Source: Gammaproteobacteria bacterium (GTDB lineage Bacteria > Pseudomonadota > Gammaproteobacteria > Pseudomonadales > Pseudomonadaceae). Taken from it: a stretch of DNA of 64,000 nucleotides. How positions within the stretch are numbered: the first letter of the stretch is position 1; each line of letters begins with the position of its first letter. The notes below the pieces were generated by a model. The model did no database searches. It saw nothing but the letters and a program-made list of their open reading frames with translations, and was not told the origin of the DNA. Made by a program: the position numbers and the translations under genes. The stretch covers positions 1 to 64,000 of the forward strand of contig JAHJXZ010000103.1 in the NCBI GenBank assembly GCA_018827205.1. Direction: 5' to 3'. Below are positions 9,864-18,304 of the stretch, piece by piece.

Positions 9864-10576
9864 GTCTGGAATGGCATGCCGCCTGGCAGGCATTGACGCA
9901 CCACCCGCTATTTGGCGTCGGCATCACTCTCGGTGCTTATCAGCTGGCGATTGCCGCTTACGAGAAAACCCGTTTGGTGTTCTTGCAGCCGGTACTGGTG
10001 TCGATGCTCGCTGTGATCGGCATTCTTCTGGCGTGCGGCCTGACCTTTGCCGAATACAAGGACAGCGCCGCCGCGCTGACGCTGTTCCTCGGGCCAACCA
10101 CTGTGGCGCTGGCGGTGCCGCTGTTCGTCAATCTGCGGCGGATTCGCCAGTTGCTCTGGCCCACCCTGATTACCTTGCTGGTAGCGGGTGTGGTTGCCAC
10201 GGTGTTGGGCATTACCCTGGCCTGGGCCTTCGGTGCCGAGCAAATCATGCTGATGAGCATGGCGCCGAAATCGGTAACCTCGCCGATAGCCATGCTGGTG
10301 GCCAGCCAGATTGGCGGGATTGCCGCCCTGGCTGCGGTGTTTGTAATGATCACCGGGATCATTGGCGCCATCATTGGCCCGGCGCTGCTCAAACGCTTTG
10401 GTGTGCATCACCCTGCCGCATTGGGCATGGCCCTGGGCCTGACCGCGCATGCCGTCGGCACCGCACGGGCGTTGCAGGAGGGCGAGGAGTGCGGCGCGTT
10501 CTCCGCCCTGGCGATGAGCCTGATGGGTGTATTCACCGCTGTGCTACTGCCACTGACTATTCTGTTGTGGCTATAA
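9860..10576 (+). CDS. LrgB/CidB family membrane protein
   Basis: A 238-residue multi-pass inner-membrane protein. Family signatures include HPLFGVGITLGAYQLA, FLGPTTVALAVPLF, SMAPKSVTSPIAM and ALGLTAHAVGTARALQEGE. It is the obligate partner of the preceding LrgA-like protein and may form a channel with it. Translation is coupled by a four-base ATGA overlap. Whether the pair acts in lysis control or small-molecule efflux cannot be told from sequence. Confidence 0.9.
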   Translation: MSLEWHAAWQALTHHPLFGVGITLGAYQLAIAAYEKTRLVFLQPVLVSMLAVIGILLACGLTFAEYKDSAAALTLFLGPTTVALAVPLFVNLRRIRQLLWPTLITLLVAGVVATVLGITLAWAFGAEQIMLMSMAPKSVTSPIAMLVASQIGGIAALAAVFVMITGIIGAIIGPALLKRFGVHHPAALGMALGLTAHAVGTARALQEGEECGAFSALAMSLMGVFTAVLLPLTILLWL

Positions 10577-10586
10577 GGAGGCGCCT

Positions 10587-11174
10587 GTGACCTTACCGCT
10601 CTTCCCATTGAATACCGTGCTGTTTCCCGGCTGCATGCTCGATTTGCAGATATTCGAAGCGCGTTATCTGGACATGATCAGCCGCTGCATGAAGCAGGGC
10701 CAAGGTTTTGGCGTGGTCTGCATCATTGATGGCGCAGAGGTGGGGGAGGCGGCCGGGCAGTTCTCGGCGATAGGCTGCGAGGCGTTGATTCGTGATTTTC
10801 AGCAGCGGCCCAATGGGCTGCTGGGGATTCGCGTCGAGGGTGGTCGGCGTTTTCGCGTGCAGCGCGCTCAGCTGTTGCCGGATCAACTGACTCTGGCCGA
10901 AGTCGAGTGGCTGGATGAGCAGCCGGAGCAGCCGCTGGAAGCAGAGCATGCCGACCTGGTGGCGTTGCTCGCTGCGCTGAGTGCTCATCCACTGGTGGCA
11001 TCGCTGGGCATGCCGAGCGAGCCTGAGGGCCAGGAGGTATTGGCCAATCAGTTGGCCTACCTGTTGCCGCTGGACGCCGAGCAAAAGCTGCAGTTGCTCG
11101 AAATTCACGACGTGCAGCTGCGCCTGGAGTTGTTGCAACAGCTGCTGGAGTTGTTGCAGGGCGAGCGTCAGTAA
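10587..11174 (+). CDS. LON substrate-binding-domain protein
   Basis: A 195-residue protein made only of the LON N-terminal (substrate-binding) domain: LPLFPLNTVLFPGCMLDLQIFEARYLDMI at the start, then RDFQQRPNGLLGIRVEGGRRFRV and a helical C-terminus. It lacks the AAA+ and protease domains, so it is not Lon itself; such stand-alone proteins are widespread and of uncertain function. The start is GTG 10587 with a strong AAGGAGG. It follows the LrgB gene by 10 nt and may be co-transcribed. Its last seven bases overlap the convergent DedA-PAP2 gene. Confidence 0.87.
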   Translation: MTLPLFPLNTVLFPGCMLDLQIFEARYLDMISRCMKQGQGFGVVCIIDGAEVGEAAGQFSAIGCEALIRDFQQRPNGLLGIRVEGGRRFRVQRAQLLPDQLTLAEVEWLDEQPEQPLEAEHADLVALLAALSAHPLVASLGMPSEPEGQEVLANQLAYLLPLDAEQKLQLLEIHDVQLRLELLQQLLELLQGERQ

Positions 11175-12484
11175 CGGTACAGCAGTGCCCCAGAGGACAG
11201 CTGCCAGGTGGTGATGCCGCTGAGCAGAGCGATAACTGCCGATAGTAACAACCACCAGACTTTCCCCGACAACGCAGGCAGTGGCGTGCGCCATTGCACC
11301 ACGGCCAGGCTCAGTGCGCAGAAGCAGGCAGCCAGCATGGCACCGGCGATGATGTCGCTAGGCCAATGCACCCCCAGGTAAATCCGTGAGCCGGCAATCG
11401 CTGCGGCCGGCAGGCTGGCCAGCAATAACCAGGTCAGGCGCATGCGCGGCGGTTGCCCGCGCCCGGCCAGCACCCCAAGCAACAGAAAGAAGGCGAAGGC
11501 CGCCGAGCTGTGCCCGCTGGGAAAGCTGAAACTGCCCAGCGGCTCCAGCAGCACGTCGGGGCGGCTGCGGGCGAAAAGCGCCTTCAGCGCGCCGTTGGCC
11601 AGTGCTGTGCCGAGTAGGGTGCCGATGGCCAGGCATAAGGTTCGCCATTGCCGGGTGGCCAGCAATGCTAGGCACAACAGTACGGCTGCTGCCAGTTGAG
11701 TGGTGAAGTCGCCGAGGCGGGTAACCAACACCATCAGGGTGTCCAGCGCTGGGCTGCGATGCTCTTGCACCAAAGTCAGCAGGCCCTGATCGAGCTGGCT
11801 CAGGTGCGGCCAGCTGAGCATCAGGGCAATCAACAGGGCCAGGCTTGCCGCCGCAGTCAGCAGGCTGGTGTGCCGTTGACGACGCAGGCTGCCTTGCACG
11901 CTAACGCCCACCACCAGTGCAATGCCGGCCCCAATGGCCCCGGCTTGTGTCCAGAAACCTTCCGGCAGTGGCAGGCGCAGCGCTGCACCCGTGGCCCAGC
12001 CAGGCAGCATATAGGCGATTGACCACGCGACGCCGGCCAGCAGGCTGACGATAAAAAAGCGCACGAAGGGCATGTCGAACATACCGGCAACCATCGGCAG
12101 CATGGGCCGTAGCGGGCCGATAAATCGCCCGACCAGCAAGCTGACGACGCCGTAACGCACGAAGTAACCGTGGGCGCTGTTCAGCCACTGCGGGTGATTG
12201 CGCAGCACAGGCAAGCGGCTGATGTCCTGATGAAAATAGCGACCCAAGGCATAGGACAGGCAATCCCCGAGTAGTCCGCCGAAGAACGCTAGCAACAGGG
12301 TTTCGCCCAGGCCCAGCGCACCATTGCCAGCCAGGGCTGCTACGGCGAACAACAGCACGGTGCCTGGCACTAGAAGGCCGACAATCGCCAGGCACTCGCC
12401 GCAGGCAAGCAAGAAAATTGCCAGGCCCAGCCATTCGGGGTTGGCGCTCAGCCAGAGGGTCAGGGTGTCGAACCATTGGCTCAT
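11168..12484 (-). CDS. DedA-family/PAP2 phosphatase fusion membrane protein
   Basis: A 438-residue polytopic inner-membrane protein with two parts. Residues 1 to about 190 are DedA/SNARE-associated-like (GLLGDCLSYALGRYF, GRFIGPLRPMLPMVAGMFDMP); DedA proteins have been tied to undecaprenyl-phosphate recycling. The C-terminal part (about 230-385) is a type-2 phosphatidic acid phosphatase with all three motifs, KALFARSRPD, FPSGHSSAAF and SRIYLGVHWPSDIIAG. The fusion suggests coupled handling of lipid phosphates, perhaps undecaprenyl pyrophosphate; this is inference. Its start overlaps the stop of the DNA glycosylase gene by four bases. Confidence 0.9.
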   Translation of the reverse strand: MSQWFDTLTLWLSANPEWLGLAIFLLACGECLAIVGLLVPGTVLLFAVAALAGNGALGLGETLLLAFFGGLLGDCLSYALGRYFHQDISRLPVLRNHPQWLNSAHGYFVRYGVVSLLVGRFIGPLRPMLPMVAGMFDMPFVRFFIVSLLAGVAWSIAYMLPGWATGAALRLPLPEGFWTQAGAIGAGIALVVGVSVQGSLRRQRHTSLLTAAASLALLIALMLSWPHLSQLDQGLLTLVQEHRSPALDTLMVLVTRLGDFTTQLAAAVLLCLALLATRQWRTLCLAIGTLLGTALANGALKALFARSRPDVLLEPLGSFSFPSGHSSAAFAFFLLLGVLAGRGQPPRMRLTWLLLASLPAAAIAGSRIYLGVHWPSDIIAGAMLAACFCALSLAVVQWRTPLPALSGKVWWLLLSAVIALLSGITTWQLSSGALLYRY

Positions 12485-13197
12485 CGGTGGTCATCCATGG
12501 GGGTTAGCAAGTGGTAGTCCTGGCCGGCCAACTGGCCGCGCCGTAACGGGTTGCGGGTGCAGTGGCGGGCAAAGGCGGCGTCGACAAAGCGGTAGGGCAA
12601 GTGTGCATCGCGGCCATGGGGGATGCCCAGGCGCGCGCATTGCACGATCTGTTGCGGGCGTTCGCCGAGGTCTTCGACAAACAGGCGCTGTTCATCGAAA
12701 GCCTGCGCGTCCCAATCAGGCACTTTCAATCCCAGTGCTTTGCACAGCAGGGTCTGCCCGGCGCAGAGGCTTTCACTGGTGCGTGGCTTGCCCTGGGCGT
12801 CGGGGTTATTCGCCTGCATCTGTGCCAGGGCGTCTGCGCCGCTGTATGCGTCCTGCCAGGGGTAGGCGGATTTGATCAGCACCGCATTGCCGGGGCCCTG
12901 GGCGCTGAAGTTCAGCGAGTCGCCGCCGCGGGCGTAATACATGTAGATATGCCCGCCATCCATAAACAGTGCGCGGCGTTTGTGGGTGTAGCCGAGGGAG
13001 GCGTGGCTGCCTTTCTCGCTCAGGTAGTAGGCCTCAGTCTCGATAATTCGCGCGCTGAGCCAGCGCCCGTTCTGTTTATGGCGGATCACCTTGCCGAGCA
13101 GCTCACGGGCTAGCAGGCGTGCGTCGCGGTCGAAGAAGCTGGCCGGCAATGCGCGGCCTTGAGGCCAGGGCAAACTTAGGTTGGGATCGGCTGGCAT
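12481..13197 (-). CDS. DNA-3-methyladenine glycosylase (AAG/MPG family)
   Basis: A 238-residue base-excision-repair glycosylase of the alkyladenine (AAG/MPG) fold, which removes 3-methyladenine and other alkylated or deaminated purines. Signatures are LARELLGKVI, ARIIETEAYYLSEKGSHAS with the catalytic Glu, RRALFMDGGHIYMYYARG and DSLNFSAQGPGNAVLI. It is distinct from the helix-hairpin-helix Tag enzyme, although homologues are sometimes named tag. ATG 13197 opens a two-gene unit with the DedA-PAP2 gene; the link is probably only positional. Confidence 0.9.
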   Translation of the reverse strand: MPADPNLSLPWPQGRALPASFFDRDARLLARELLGKVIRHKQNGRWLSARIIETEAYYLSEKGSHASLGYTHKRRALFMDGGHIYMYYARGGDSLNFSAQGPGNAVLIKSAYPWQDAYSGADALAQMQANNPDAQGKPRTSESLCAGQTLLCKALGLKVPDWDAQAFDEQRLFVEDLGERPQQIVQCARLGIPHGRDAHLPYRFVDAAFARHCTRNPLRRGQLAGQDYHLLTPMDDHR

Positions 13198-13305
13198 GCG
13201 GTGTTGTGCTTACTCGGCAGGGCATAGGCTGGGGCTGTTGCCGTTTCGGACACTCAGCTGAGCGTCGTTAAGCGGCCCATGATCATAACAATAAGAGTCT
13301 GAATC

Positions 13306-14160
13306 ATGTCTGAACGTGCCCGCGTCAGCAGCGCCCATATCAGCCCTAGTGCCCATTACACCGGCTATATCTGGTATCGCCACCAGCTGGCGGATGCAGC
13401 CTTTGCCACCGGTTTCGGGCGTTTTGTGCATGGTTTGCTCGGCCCAATCACCTGGGGCGCGCGGGTCGGTTTCGGTCTGGATATCGAGCAATTTCTGCTG
13501 CAGCGGCATTTGCAGATCGACGCCCAGCTGACTGCGGCGATTGAGCAGGGTGAGGTGCGTCAGGTGGTGGAGATTGCCTGTGGCCTGTCGCCACGCGGCC
13601 GGCGCTTTACCGCACGTTACCCGCAGCTACGTTATATCGAGGCCGATCTGCCGGTGATGGCGGCGCGCAAACGCCTGCTGCTGAATGCCGAAGGTTGGTT
13701 GGGTAGCCAGCATCAGGTGCGCGCAGTGGATATCCTCGCCGAGGAGGGCAGCAAAAGCCTGGCGTCGCTGTTCGCCGAGCTTGATCACAGCAAACCGGTG
13801 GTGGTGATTACCGAAGGCTTGGTGAATTACTTCGAGCTGGCGCTGATCGAGTCGTTCTGGACGCGCCTGGCCGAGCAATTGCGCGAGTTTCCCCAGGCCA
13901 CCTACCTGACCGAGCTGTACCCCGATCTGCGCGAACATCCACGTTACCGCCAGTTGCTCTGGGGCGTCGGCCTGATCGGCCGGCTGACCCGTGGCAACTA
14001 CCCGCTGCATTACCGCAATGACCAGGCGATTGTGCAGGGTTTCCAGCGCTGCGGCTTCAGCCAGGTCGAGGTCTTCGACCCGAGCCGCAAAGCCCAAGCG
14101 TTGGGCCTGGCTCCCTCTCGCAATGCGGGGTTGGTGCGGGTTATCGAGGCGCGGGTTTAA
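13306..14160 (+). CDS. Leucine-carboxyl-methyltransferase-like SAM methyltransferase
   Basis: A 284-residue class I methyltransferase of the LCM family (Pfam PPM1/TCMP type). It shows a diagnostic N-terminal SSAHISPSAHYTGYIWYRHQLAD, motif I VVEIACGLSPRGRRF, RYIEADLPVMAARKR and VVVITEGLVNYF. Bacterial members methylate carboxylates or hydroxyls of mostly unknown molecules. It has its own start in the 108-nt divergent spacer from the glycosylase gene, where an almost perfect palindrome surrounds CTCAGCTGAG (13253-13262). An interspersed repeat follows immediately downstream. Confidence 0.85.
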   Translation: MSERARVSSAHISPSAHYTGYIWYRHQLADAAFATGFGRFVHGLLGPITWGARVGFGLDIEQFLLQRHLQIDAQLTAAIEQGEVRQVVEIACGLSPRGRRFTARYPQLRYIEADLPVMAARKRLLLNAEGWLGSQHQVRAVDILAEEGSKSLASLFAELDHSKPVVVITEGLVNYFELALIESFWTRLAEQLREFPQATYLTELYPDLREHPRYRQLLWGVGLIGRLTRGNYPLHYRNDQAIVQGFQRCGFSQVEVFDPSRKAQALGLAPSRNAGLVRVIEARV

Positions 14161-14194
14161 GAGACTGTTTCGGATCTCGCGAGCTAGAGCGAGA

Positions 14195-14350
14195 CAAGGC
14201 GCTACGTTAGTAACAGCCTCCGGCTGGTCAAAACAGGGGAGGAAGCGGAGTTTACTGTTGTAAATGAGCATGACTCGTTCCACTCGCCCTTCGGGCCGCG
14301 CTAAAGCGCATTAGCCGCGAGCGGTTTGCCGAGCCTGTTTTTAACGCAGT
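14195..14350. repeat. Interspersed structured repeat, copy 1 (interrupted)
   Basis: Shares AACAGG, GAGGAAGCGGAGT, TGTAxATGAGCA and GAGCCTGTTTTTAACGC with the element at 29030-29150. The outer inverted repeat is AAAACAGG (14230-14237) with GCCTGTTTTT (14333-14342). Relative to the other copy it carries about 57 extra bases (about 14271-14330), themselves built of small hairpins (GCCCTTCGGGC, GCGCTAAAGCGC). It lies between two convergent genes and may act as a terminator. Confidence 0.7.
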
Positions 14351-14382
14351 ATCGCCGACGCGCAGCAGATCCGAAGCAGGCT

Positions 14383-15612
14383 CTAGGCGCAGGCAGCTGC
14401 TGGTAGCGGCTGCAGCTGGAACTGCGTCGCCAGCGCCTGGCTGGCCTGCTGATCGCTGTGCGGGAAAACGAAGGCCAGGCCGTTTGGATCCTGGCGCAGG
14501 GGTAGCAGAGGCTGGGCGGGTAGATCCTTGCACAGCAATTGCCAGCCACGCGTGCCGCGAATAGCCGGCAGATCAGCGTGCAGCAAGCCGCCAAAGAAAC
14601 CCAATTCGCTGAGCTCTACCGTCCATTCCCCACCATCACGATGCTGCAGGCGAGCGTGGCGCTGGCTGGGCGGCAGGCGCGTTTCATGGCGCTTTTCCAG
14701 CTGCAGCAGTTGCGATTGGGCCAGCAGGCTACTGCCGGGACTGCGGCTTGGCAGGGCGTCACCGCGCAGAAACGGGTTGTACAGATTGGCGCAGGCGTCG
14801 CGCTGTTCGAATTGCGCGAGGTGATCGGCGTTGTGGATCAGGGCGCAACTGGCCTGGGCGCAGGCGGCAGCAAAGTGTGCGTGCTCCCAGGGTTGAGTGA
14901 AGTGGTCATACTCGCCTGCCAGCACCAGGGTCGGGCAGCTGGGGTGTTGTTGGAAACCCTGGAAGTCCAGCAGGCGCTGGCTGTTCTGCCGGTAGCGTTC
15001 GATGTCGGCGGCTGACAAGCGCTGGATCTGCCGCAGCAGTGCCTTGCGAAATACCGGGGCTACGCCAGTCTGTTCCAGGCGCAAGGGGTTGAGCAGGCCG
15101 GTCAGCGCGCCATGGGCAAAGGCCTCGCAACGGCCTTCGGCCAGCAGTGCCAGACCTTCCTGTAGCAGCAGGCGCGCGCCGGGGCGGCCAAAGGCGGTAA
15201 TCCCGGCCAGCAACACGCGGGCGCAGCGTGTTGGGTGGCGAGCGGCAAACAGAGCGGCCAGGGCCGAGCCGTAGGACAGGCCAATGGGCATCAGCGGCGG
15301 TAGGCCGAGTTCATCGGCGAAGGCGGCGATCAGGTCGGCCAGCTGTTCCAGGCTCAGGTCTGGCACCAGTTGCAGGTTGCCGCCTTGGCTGGGCAGGTCG
15401 AGCAGAATCACTGGGTGCTCGCCGAGCAGCTCGCTGACCTCGGCAGCAAACGAGCGAAAGCTCTGGAATGCGCCACCCAGTAGCAACACTGGCGGGCGTG
15501 GGTCATGGCTGCGGCAGGCGTAGGCCTGGTAGTGCAGGCGCAGTTCGCCGATGTGCAGCACCTGCGGAGCTTCGTTGAGTTGTGCGGCGCAATAGTCGGT
15601 ACGGTAATGCAT
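14383..15612 (-). CDS. Alpha/beta hydrolase with C-terminal PilZ-like domain
   Basis: A 409-residue protein. Residues about 40-270 are an alpha/beta hydrolase with nucleophile elbow GLSYG (Ser113), an acid near Asp236 (AGEYDH) and a His near 264 (NADHLAQF). The last about 100 residues are separate and PilZ-like: RHETR (308-312) matches the RxxxR motif and ELSELG (333-338) matches the (D/N)xSxxG motif with Glu in place of Asp, followed by a beta-rich stretch ending NGLAFVFP. If real, c-di-GMP could control the hydrolase; this is inference. ATG 15612 was chosen; an upstream TTG/GTG extension is unconserved in character. It is divergent from proA. Confidence 0.8.
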   Translation of the reverse strand: MHYRTDYCAAQLNEAPQVLHIGELRLHYQAYACRSHDPRPPVLLLGGAFQSFRSFAAEVSELLGEHPVILLDLPSQGGNLQLVPDLSLEQLADLIAAFADELGLPPLMPIGLSYGSALAALFAARHPTRCARVLLAGITAFGRPGARLLLQEGLALLAEGRCEAFAHGALTGLLNPLRLEQTGVAPVFRKALLRQIQRLSAADIERYRQNSQRLLDFQGFQQHPSCPTLVLAGEYDHFTQPWEHAHFAAACAQASCALIHNADHLAQFEQRDACANLYNPFLRGDALPSRSPGSSLLAQSQLLQLEKRHETRLPPSQRHARLQHRDGGEWTVELSELGFFGGLLHADLPAIRGTRGWQLLCKDLPAQPLLPLRQDPNGLAFVFPHSDQQASQALATQFQLQPLPAAACA

Positions 15613-15941
15613 GCTGATCCCACCCCGGCGGTCGGCCGCCTGTCTTGCTTTTAATAGCAAGGTAAACATTCGGGCGGTTTTTGTTTACCTAACCTTCGGG
15701 CGGCTGATGGCCTGCGATGTCACTGTTTATCCGCGTTGCGGGCAGCCTGGGGTTTGCCAGCGTTACCCCGGGCTGCGGCGAACGCGCTGTATACCCGTCG
15801 CTGAAAAACTATCTCGCTTGTCTTGGCAGTCCCGCTAACCTTTTGCAACGGCCGAGTACCGTCCGCCGCGCAGCGCTGGGCGTGGAGCGGCGCGACCGTT
15901 ATACTCAGCGACTTTTTTCAACCGCCAGACCTGCCAAGACC
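15613..15941. other. Divergent intergenic region, hydrolase/proA
   Basis: A 329-base spacer without a credible gene. It contains the 9-bp inverted repeat at 15660-15690, a direct repeat TTCGGGCGG (15669-15677 and 15695-15703) and a TATACT at 15900-15905 that could be the -10 box of proA (ATG 42 nt downstream). An open frame continuous with proA runs through it but has no family similarity. Confidence 0.6.
15660..15690. promoter_or_regulatory. Candidate operator: perfect 9-bp inverted repeat
   Basis: AGGTAAACA (15660-15668) and TGTTTACCT (15682-15690) are exact reverse complements separated by 13 bases, 48 nt upstream of the hydrolase start. No T-run follows in either direction, which argues for a protein-binding site rather than a terminator. 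Confidence 0.5.
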
Positions 15942-17207
15942 ATGACTGAGTCCGTGCTCGACTATATGACCCGCCTGGGACAGGCCGCCCGCAGCGCTTC
16001 GCGCGTGCTCGCGCGTGCCAGTACTGCGCAGAAGAATCGTGCCCTGCAGGCTGCTGCAGTCGCGCTGGATGCGGCCCGCAGCGATTTGACGGCCGCCAAC
16101 GAGCTGGACCTTGCCGCCGCGCGCGCGGGGGGCCTGGAACCGGCCATGGTTGACCGTCTGGCGCTGACCCCAGCGGTGATCGACAGCATGATCGAAGGCC
16201 TGCGTCAGGTCGCTACCTTGCCGGACCCCATCGGCGAGATCCGCGATATGCGCTACCTGCCGTCGGGTATTCAGGTTGGCAAGATGCGTGTGCCACTCGG
16301 CGTGATCGGCATCATCTATGAGTCGCGGCCGAACGTGACCATCGATGCCGCCAGTCTGTGTCTGAAGTCCGGTAACGCCACCATTCTGCGTGGTGGCTCC
16401 GAAGCGATTCATTCCAACCAGGCGATTGCCCGTTGCATTCAGCTTGGTCTGTCTGAGGCTGGCTTGCCGGCATCAGCCGTGCAGGTGGTGGAAACCACCG
16501 ACCGCGCCGCCGTTGGTGCGTTGATCACCATGCCCGAGTTCGTTGACGTGATCGTGCCACGTGGCGGCAAGGGGCTGATCGAGCGTATCAGTCGCGACGC
16601 CAAGGTGCCGGTGATCAAGCACTTGGACGGTGTGTGCCACGTCTACATTGACGTTGCCGCTGATCTCGACAAGGCGATTCGGGTTGCCGATAACGCCAAG
16701 ACCCAGCGCTACTCGCCGTGCAACGCCATGGAAACCTTGCTGGTGCATAGCGCCGTTGCCGCCAAGGTGTTGCCACCGCTTGCCGCCATATACCGTGACA
16801 AGGGTGTTGAATTGCGTGGTGATGCCGCGACCCGTGCGCTGCTCGGTAGCGACGTGCTGGAAGCGAGCGAAGACGACTGGTTTGCCGAATACAACGCGCC
16901 GATTTTGGCGATTCGCATCGTCGACTCGCTGGATGAGGCCATCGAGCACATCAACCATTATGGCTCGCAGCACACCGACGCGATCATCACTGAGAACTTC
17001 AGTGATGCGCGGCGTTTCCTAACTGAAGTGGACTCCGCCTCCGTGATGGTCAACGCGTCGACGCGTTTCGCCGATGGTTTTGAATACGGCCTGGGCGCGG
17101 AGATCGGTATTTCCACCGACAAGTTGCATGCGCGCGGTCCAGTTGGCCTGGATGGCCTGACCAGCGAGAAGTACGTGGTGTTTGGCGACGGGCACATTCG
17201 TACCTGA
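15942..17207 (+). CDS. proA: Gamma-glutamyl phosphate reductase
   Basis: Second step of proline biosynthesis: NADPH-dependent reduction of gamma-glutamyl phosphate to glutamate semialdehyde in the cytoplasm. The 421 residues match Pro[34 protein letters not shown], the cofactor region, and the catalytic-cysteine segment [15 protein letters not shown], then [21 protein letters not shown] at the C-terminus. ATG 15942 gives the usual length, while the upstream frame adds unrelated sequence. The stop forms a TGATG junction that is duplicated just before nadD. Confidence 0.97.
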   Translation: MTESVLDYMTRLGQAARSASRVLARASTAQKNRALQAAAVALDAARSDLTAANELDLAAARAGGLEPAMVDRLALTPAVIDSMIEGLRQVATLPDPIGEIRDMRYLPSGIQVGKMRVPLGVIGIIYESRPNVTIDAASLCLKSGNATILRGGSEAIHSNQAIARCIQLGLSEAGLPASAVQVVETTDRAAVGALITMPEFVDVIVPRGGKGLIERISRDAKVPVIKHLDGVCHVYIDVAADLDKAIRVADNAKTQRYSPCNAMETLLVHSAVAAKVLPPLAAIYRDKGVELRGDAATRALLGSDVLEASEDDWFAEYNAPILAIRIVDSLDEAIEHINHYGSQHTDAIITENFSDARRFLTEVDSASVMVNASTRFADGFEYGLGAEIGISTDKLHARGPVGLDGLTSEKYVVFGDGHIRT

Positions 17208-17226
17208 TGGGGCGTACCTGATGGCC
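17199..17226 (+). repeat. 14-bp tandem duplication at the proA/nadD junction
   Basis: CGTACCTGATGG occurs at 17199-17210 and again at 17213-17224. Each copy holds a TGATG: the first is the proA stop with an ATG, the second is a stop plus the nadD ATG. Between them is a four-codon reading frame (ATG 17207 to TGA 17221). Confidence 0.85.
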
Positions 17227-17880
17227 CGACGCGACGGCGCTCGACGCATTGGCCTGCTTGGCGGCACCTTTAATCCGGTGCATATCGGCCATCTGCGCAG
17301 CGCGGTGGAAGCGGCCGATGCGCTGCAGCTGGATGAGTTGCGTCTGATTCCAAGCGCGCGGCCGCCACACCGCAGCGCGCCAGAGGTTAGTGCGCAGGAT
17401 CGCCTGGCCATGGTCAGGTTGGCGGTAGCCGATGCCGGGGTGTTGCAGGTGGATGATCGCGAGCTGCAGCGCGACAAGCCGTCCTACAGCATTGATACCC
17501 TGGAATCGTTGCGCAGTGAGTTGGCGGCGGATGATCAGTTGTTTCTGCTGCTGGGTTGGGATGCCTTTTGCGGTTTACCCAGTTGGCAGCGTTGGGATGA
17601 GTTGCTGCAGCACTGCCATATTCTGGTTTTGCAGCGGCCGGATGCCGACAGTGAAGCGCCGGAGGCGCTGCGCAACCTGTTGGCGGCGCGCAGTGTGAAT
17701 GACCCGTCGGCCCTGAGTGGGCCGGGTGGGCAAATTGCTTTTATCTGGCAGACACCCCTGGCGGTGTCGGCTACCCAGATCCGTTTGCTATTGGTGAATG
17801 GAAAGTCGGCACGTTTTCTGGTGCCTGACGCGGTACTGGCCTATATCCATGCCCACGGACTGTACCGTGGCGCGAATTGA
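17221..17880 (+). CDS. nadD: Nicotinate-nucleotide adenylyltransferase
   Basis: Adenylates nicotinate mononucleotide to deamido-NAD in NAD synthesis. The 219 residues start with the nucleotidyltransferase signature [17 protein letters not shown], contain [12 protein letters not shown] (substrate-binding region) and end near [15 protein letters not shown], the ISSTxIR-like motif of the family. ATG 17221 was chosen because the conserved core begins 9 residues later; there is no clear Shine-Dalgarno sequence, so translation may depend on reinitiation after proA. It lies in a proA-nadD-rsfS-rlmH run typical of Pseudomonas. Confidence 0.95.
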   Translation: MARRDGARRIGLLGGTFNPVHIGHLRSAVEAADALQLDELRLIPSARPPHRSAPEVSAQDRLAMVRLAVADAGVLQVDDRELQRDKPSYSIDTLESLRSELAADDQLFLLLGWDAFCGLPSWQRWDELLQHCHILVLQRPDADSEAPEALRNLLAARSVNDPSALSGPGGQIAFIWQTPLAVSATQIRLLLVNGKSARFLVPDAVLAYIHAHGLYRGAN

Positions 17881-17902
17881 ACACGAGGCAAACGAGTTAC
17901 TT

Positions 17903-18292
17903 ATGACGAACGCAAAAACAATGCCGAGCGAAGACCTGGTCAAATTGGCCATCAGCGCTCTGGAAGAGATTAAGGCGCAGGACATCACCACCATTGATGT
18001 CCGCGGCAAGACCAGCATCACCGATTTCATGCTGATCGCCAGCGGCACCTCCAGCCGTCACGTCAAATCGCTGGTCGACAACGTGCTGGAGAAGGTCAAG
18101 GAGCAGGGCGTGCGCCCGATCGGCACTGAAGGCATGGACACCGGCGAGTGGGCACTGCTCGACCTCGGCGATATCGTGGTTCACGTGATGCTGCCAACTG
18201 CCCGCCAGTTCTACGACCTTGAGCGTCTGTGGCAGGGGGCCGAGCAGAGCCGTGCGCAGTTCAGTGCTGAGCTGGGCCCAGAGCAGGAATAA
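17903..18292 (+). CDS. rsfS: Ribosomal silencing factor RsfS
   Basis: Binds ribosomal protein L14 on the 50S subunit and blocks joining with 30S during starvation. The 129 residues show the family core [39 protein letters not shown] and [35 protein letters not shown] 17903 is used, 22 nt after the nadD stop. The order nadD-rsfS-rlmH is widely conserved and ties the protein to ribosome maturation. Confidence 0.95.
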   Translation: MTNAKTMPSEDLVKLAISALEEIKAQDITTIDVRGKTSITDFMLIASGTSSRHVKSLVDNVLEKVKEQGVRPIGTEGMDTGEWALLDLGDIVVHVMLPTARQFYDLERLWQGAEQSRAQFSAELGPEQE

Positions 18293-18304
18293 GGACGCGC
18301 AGCG

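Noticed and set aside
13253..13262. Palindrome CTCAGCTGAG upstream of the LCM-type methyltransferase as an operator
   Set aside because: Short, and a ten-base palindrome is expected by chance in a window this size; noted only in the gene entry.
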